In this document: in pieces, positions 21,579-21,745 of the stretch | How the letters are laid out: each line of letters starts with the position of its first letter | How positions within the stretch are numbered: the stretch's first letter is position 1 | Source of the DNA: DALYCO01 sp964535545 | GTDB lineage: Bacteria; Patescibacteriota; Minisyncoccia; Phycocordibacterales; UBA9973 | Direction: 5' to 3' | DNA length: 21,745 bases | Assembly (NCBI GenBank): GCA_964535545.1 | Contig: CAZHUT010000015.1 | Coordinates: forward strand, 1-21,745 | The notes under the pieces: model-generated | Seen by the model: the letters and a program-made list of their open reading frames with translations, nothing else | Databases searched by the model: none | Told to the model about the DNA's origin: nothing | Made by a program: the position numbers and the translations under genes

Positions 21579-21745
21579 ATGCATCCTAAGTCTAGACACC
21601 ATAAAAAAATCATTGTTAGAAATTTAATTATCGGCGCCGCATCACTCTGTCTCCTCTTCGGAGGCATCTTGATAATCTGGCTGGCAACGCTCCAGGTTCC
21701 AGATCTTCGAACATTCGAAAACCGCTCAATTGCCAAATCTACCCA
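21579..21745 (+). CDS. Penicillin-binding protein 1A-like, N-terminal fragment (runs off the window)
   Basis: Fifty-five codons are visible. They give a short basic N-terminus (HPKSRHHKKIIVR), one membrane helix (about 15-37, NLIIGAASLCLLFGGILIIW) and VPDLRTFENRSIAKST. This last segment resembles the start of class A penicillin-binding proteins, where PD...FENR...ST precedes the first strand (usually KIYDRNG). These enzymes polymerise and cross-link peptidoglycan. The transglycosylase and transpeptidase domains are beyond the window, so the call rests on the N-terminus alone. Confidence 0.6.
   Translation, partial: MHPKSRHHKKIIVRNLIIGAASLCLLFGGILIIWLATLQVPDLRTFENRSIAKST

Overview
The window looks like chromosomal DNA from an uncultivated bacterium of the Candidate Phyla Radiation (Patescibacteria, probably Parcubacteria-like). 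The support is indirect: several proteins are pared down (PolA with almost no proofreading domain, short HolA, short YebC), there is a secreted Ig-like surface protein with a C-terminal anchor beside a type IV pilus ATPase, and many genes have a -10 box only 6-12 bases before the start codon with no Shine-Dalgarno sequence. No 16S gene is present, so the lineage is an inference. I see no integrase, transposase, CRISPR array or rRNA.

Layout. Bases 1-208 are a large imperfect inverted repeat whose loop holds a decayed tRNA-Lys(CUU)-like sequence. It is followed by a disulfide-forming pair (DsbA-like thioredoxin 241-879, DsbB 881-1411) and a 520-base structured non-coding stretch. A minus-strand block follows: short holA, an isoprenylcysteine-methyltransferase-like membrane protein, polA, an unknown 294-residue protein and tsaE. 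tsaE shares a palindromic promoter region with a divergent family 2 glycosyltransferase. Two secreted or surface proteins on the minus strand (8026-12313) face pilB (12498-14222, plus). Next on the minus strand are an unknown 212-residue protein and guaA (GMP synthase), which is broken by one frameshift and has a 340-base leader. The right end holds ruvB, a small membrane protein on the minus strand, yebC-ruvC, a tiny acidic protein, tyrS (minus), and the first 55 codons of a probable penicillin-binding protein running off the window.

How the genes fit together. DsbA/DsbB probably oxidise extracytoplasmic proteins; the paired cysteines in the Ig-like repeats of the surface protein are plausible substrates. 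The pilus ATPase, surface protein, secreted Gly/Asn/Tyr-rich protein, glycosyltransferase and penicillin-binding protein are all cell-envelope functions. PolA, HolA, RuvB and RuvC cover replication and repair, TsaE and TyrS cover tRNA function, and YebC belongs to a family of transcriptional and translation factors.

Most noteworthy: (1) the inverted repeat with the decayed tRNA; (2) the guaA leader, with a consensus promoter, a terminator-like hairpin and a possible antiterminator, plus the guaA frameshift; (3) two promoter styles, near-leaderless for most core genes and canonical with long leaders for guaA and the orphan proteins, several carrying perfect palindromes over the -10 or -35 box; (4) the unexplained structured region 1412-1931. 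All similarity calls come from reading motifs; no database search was possible.
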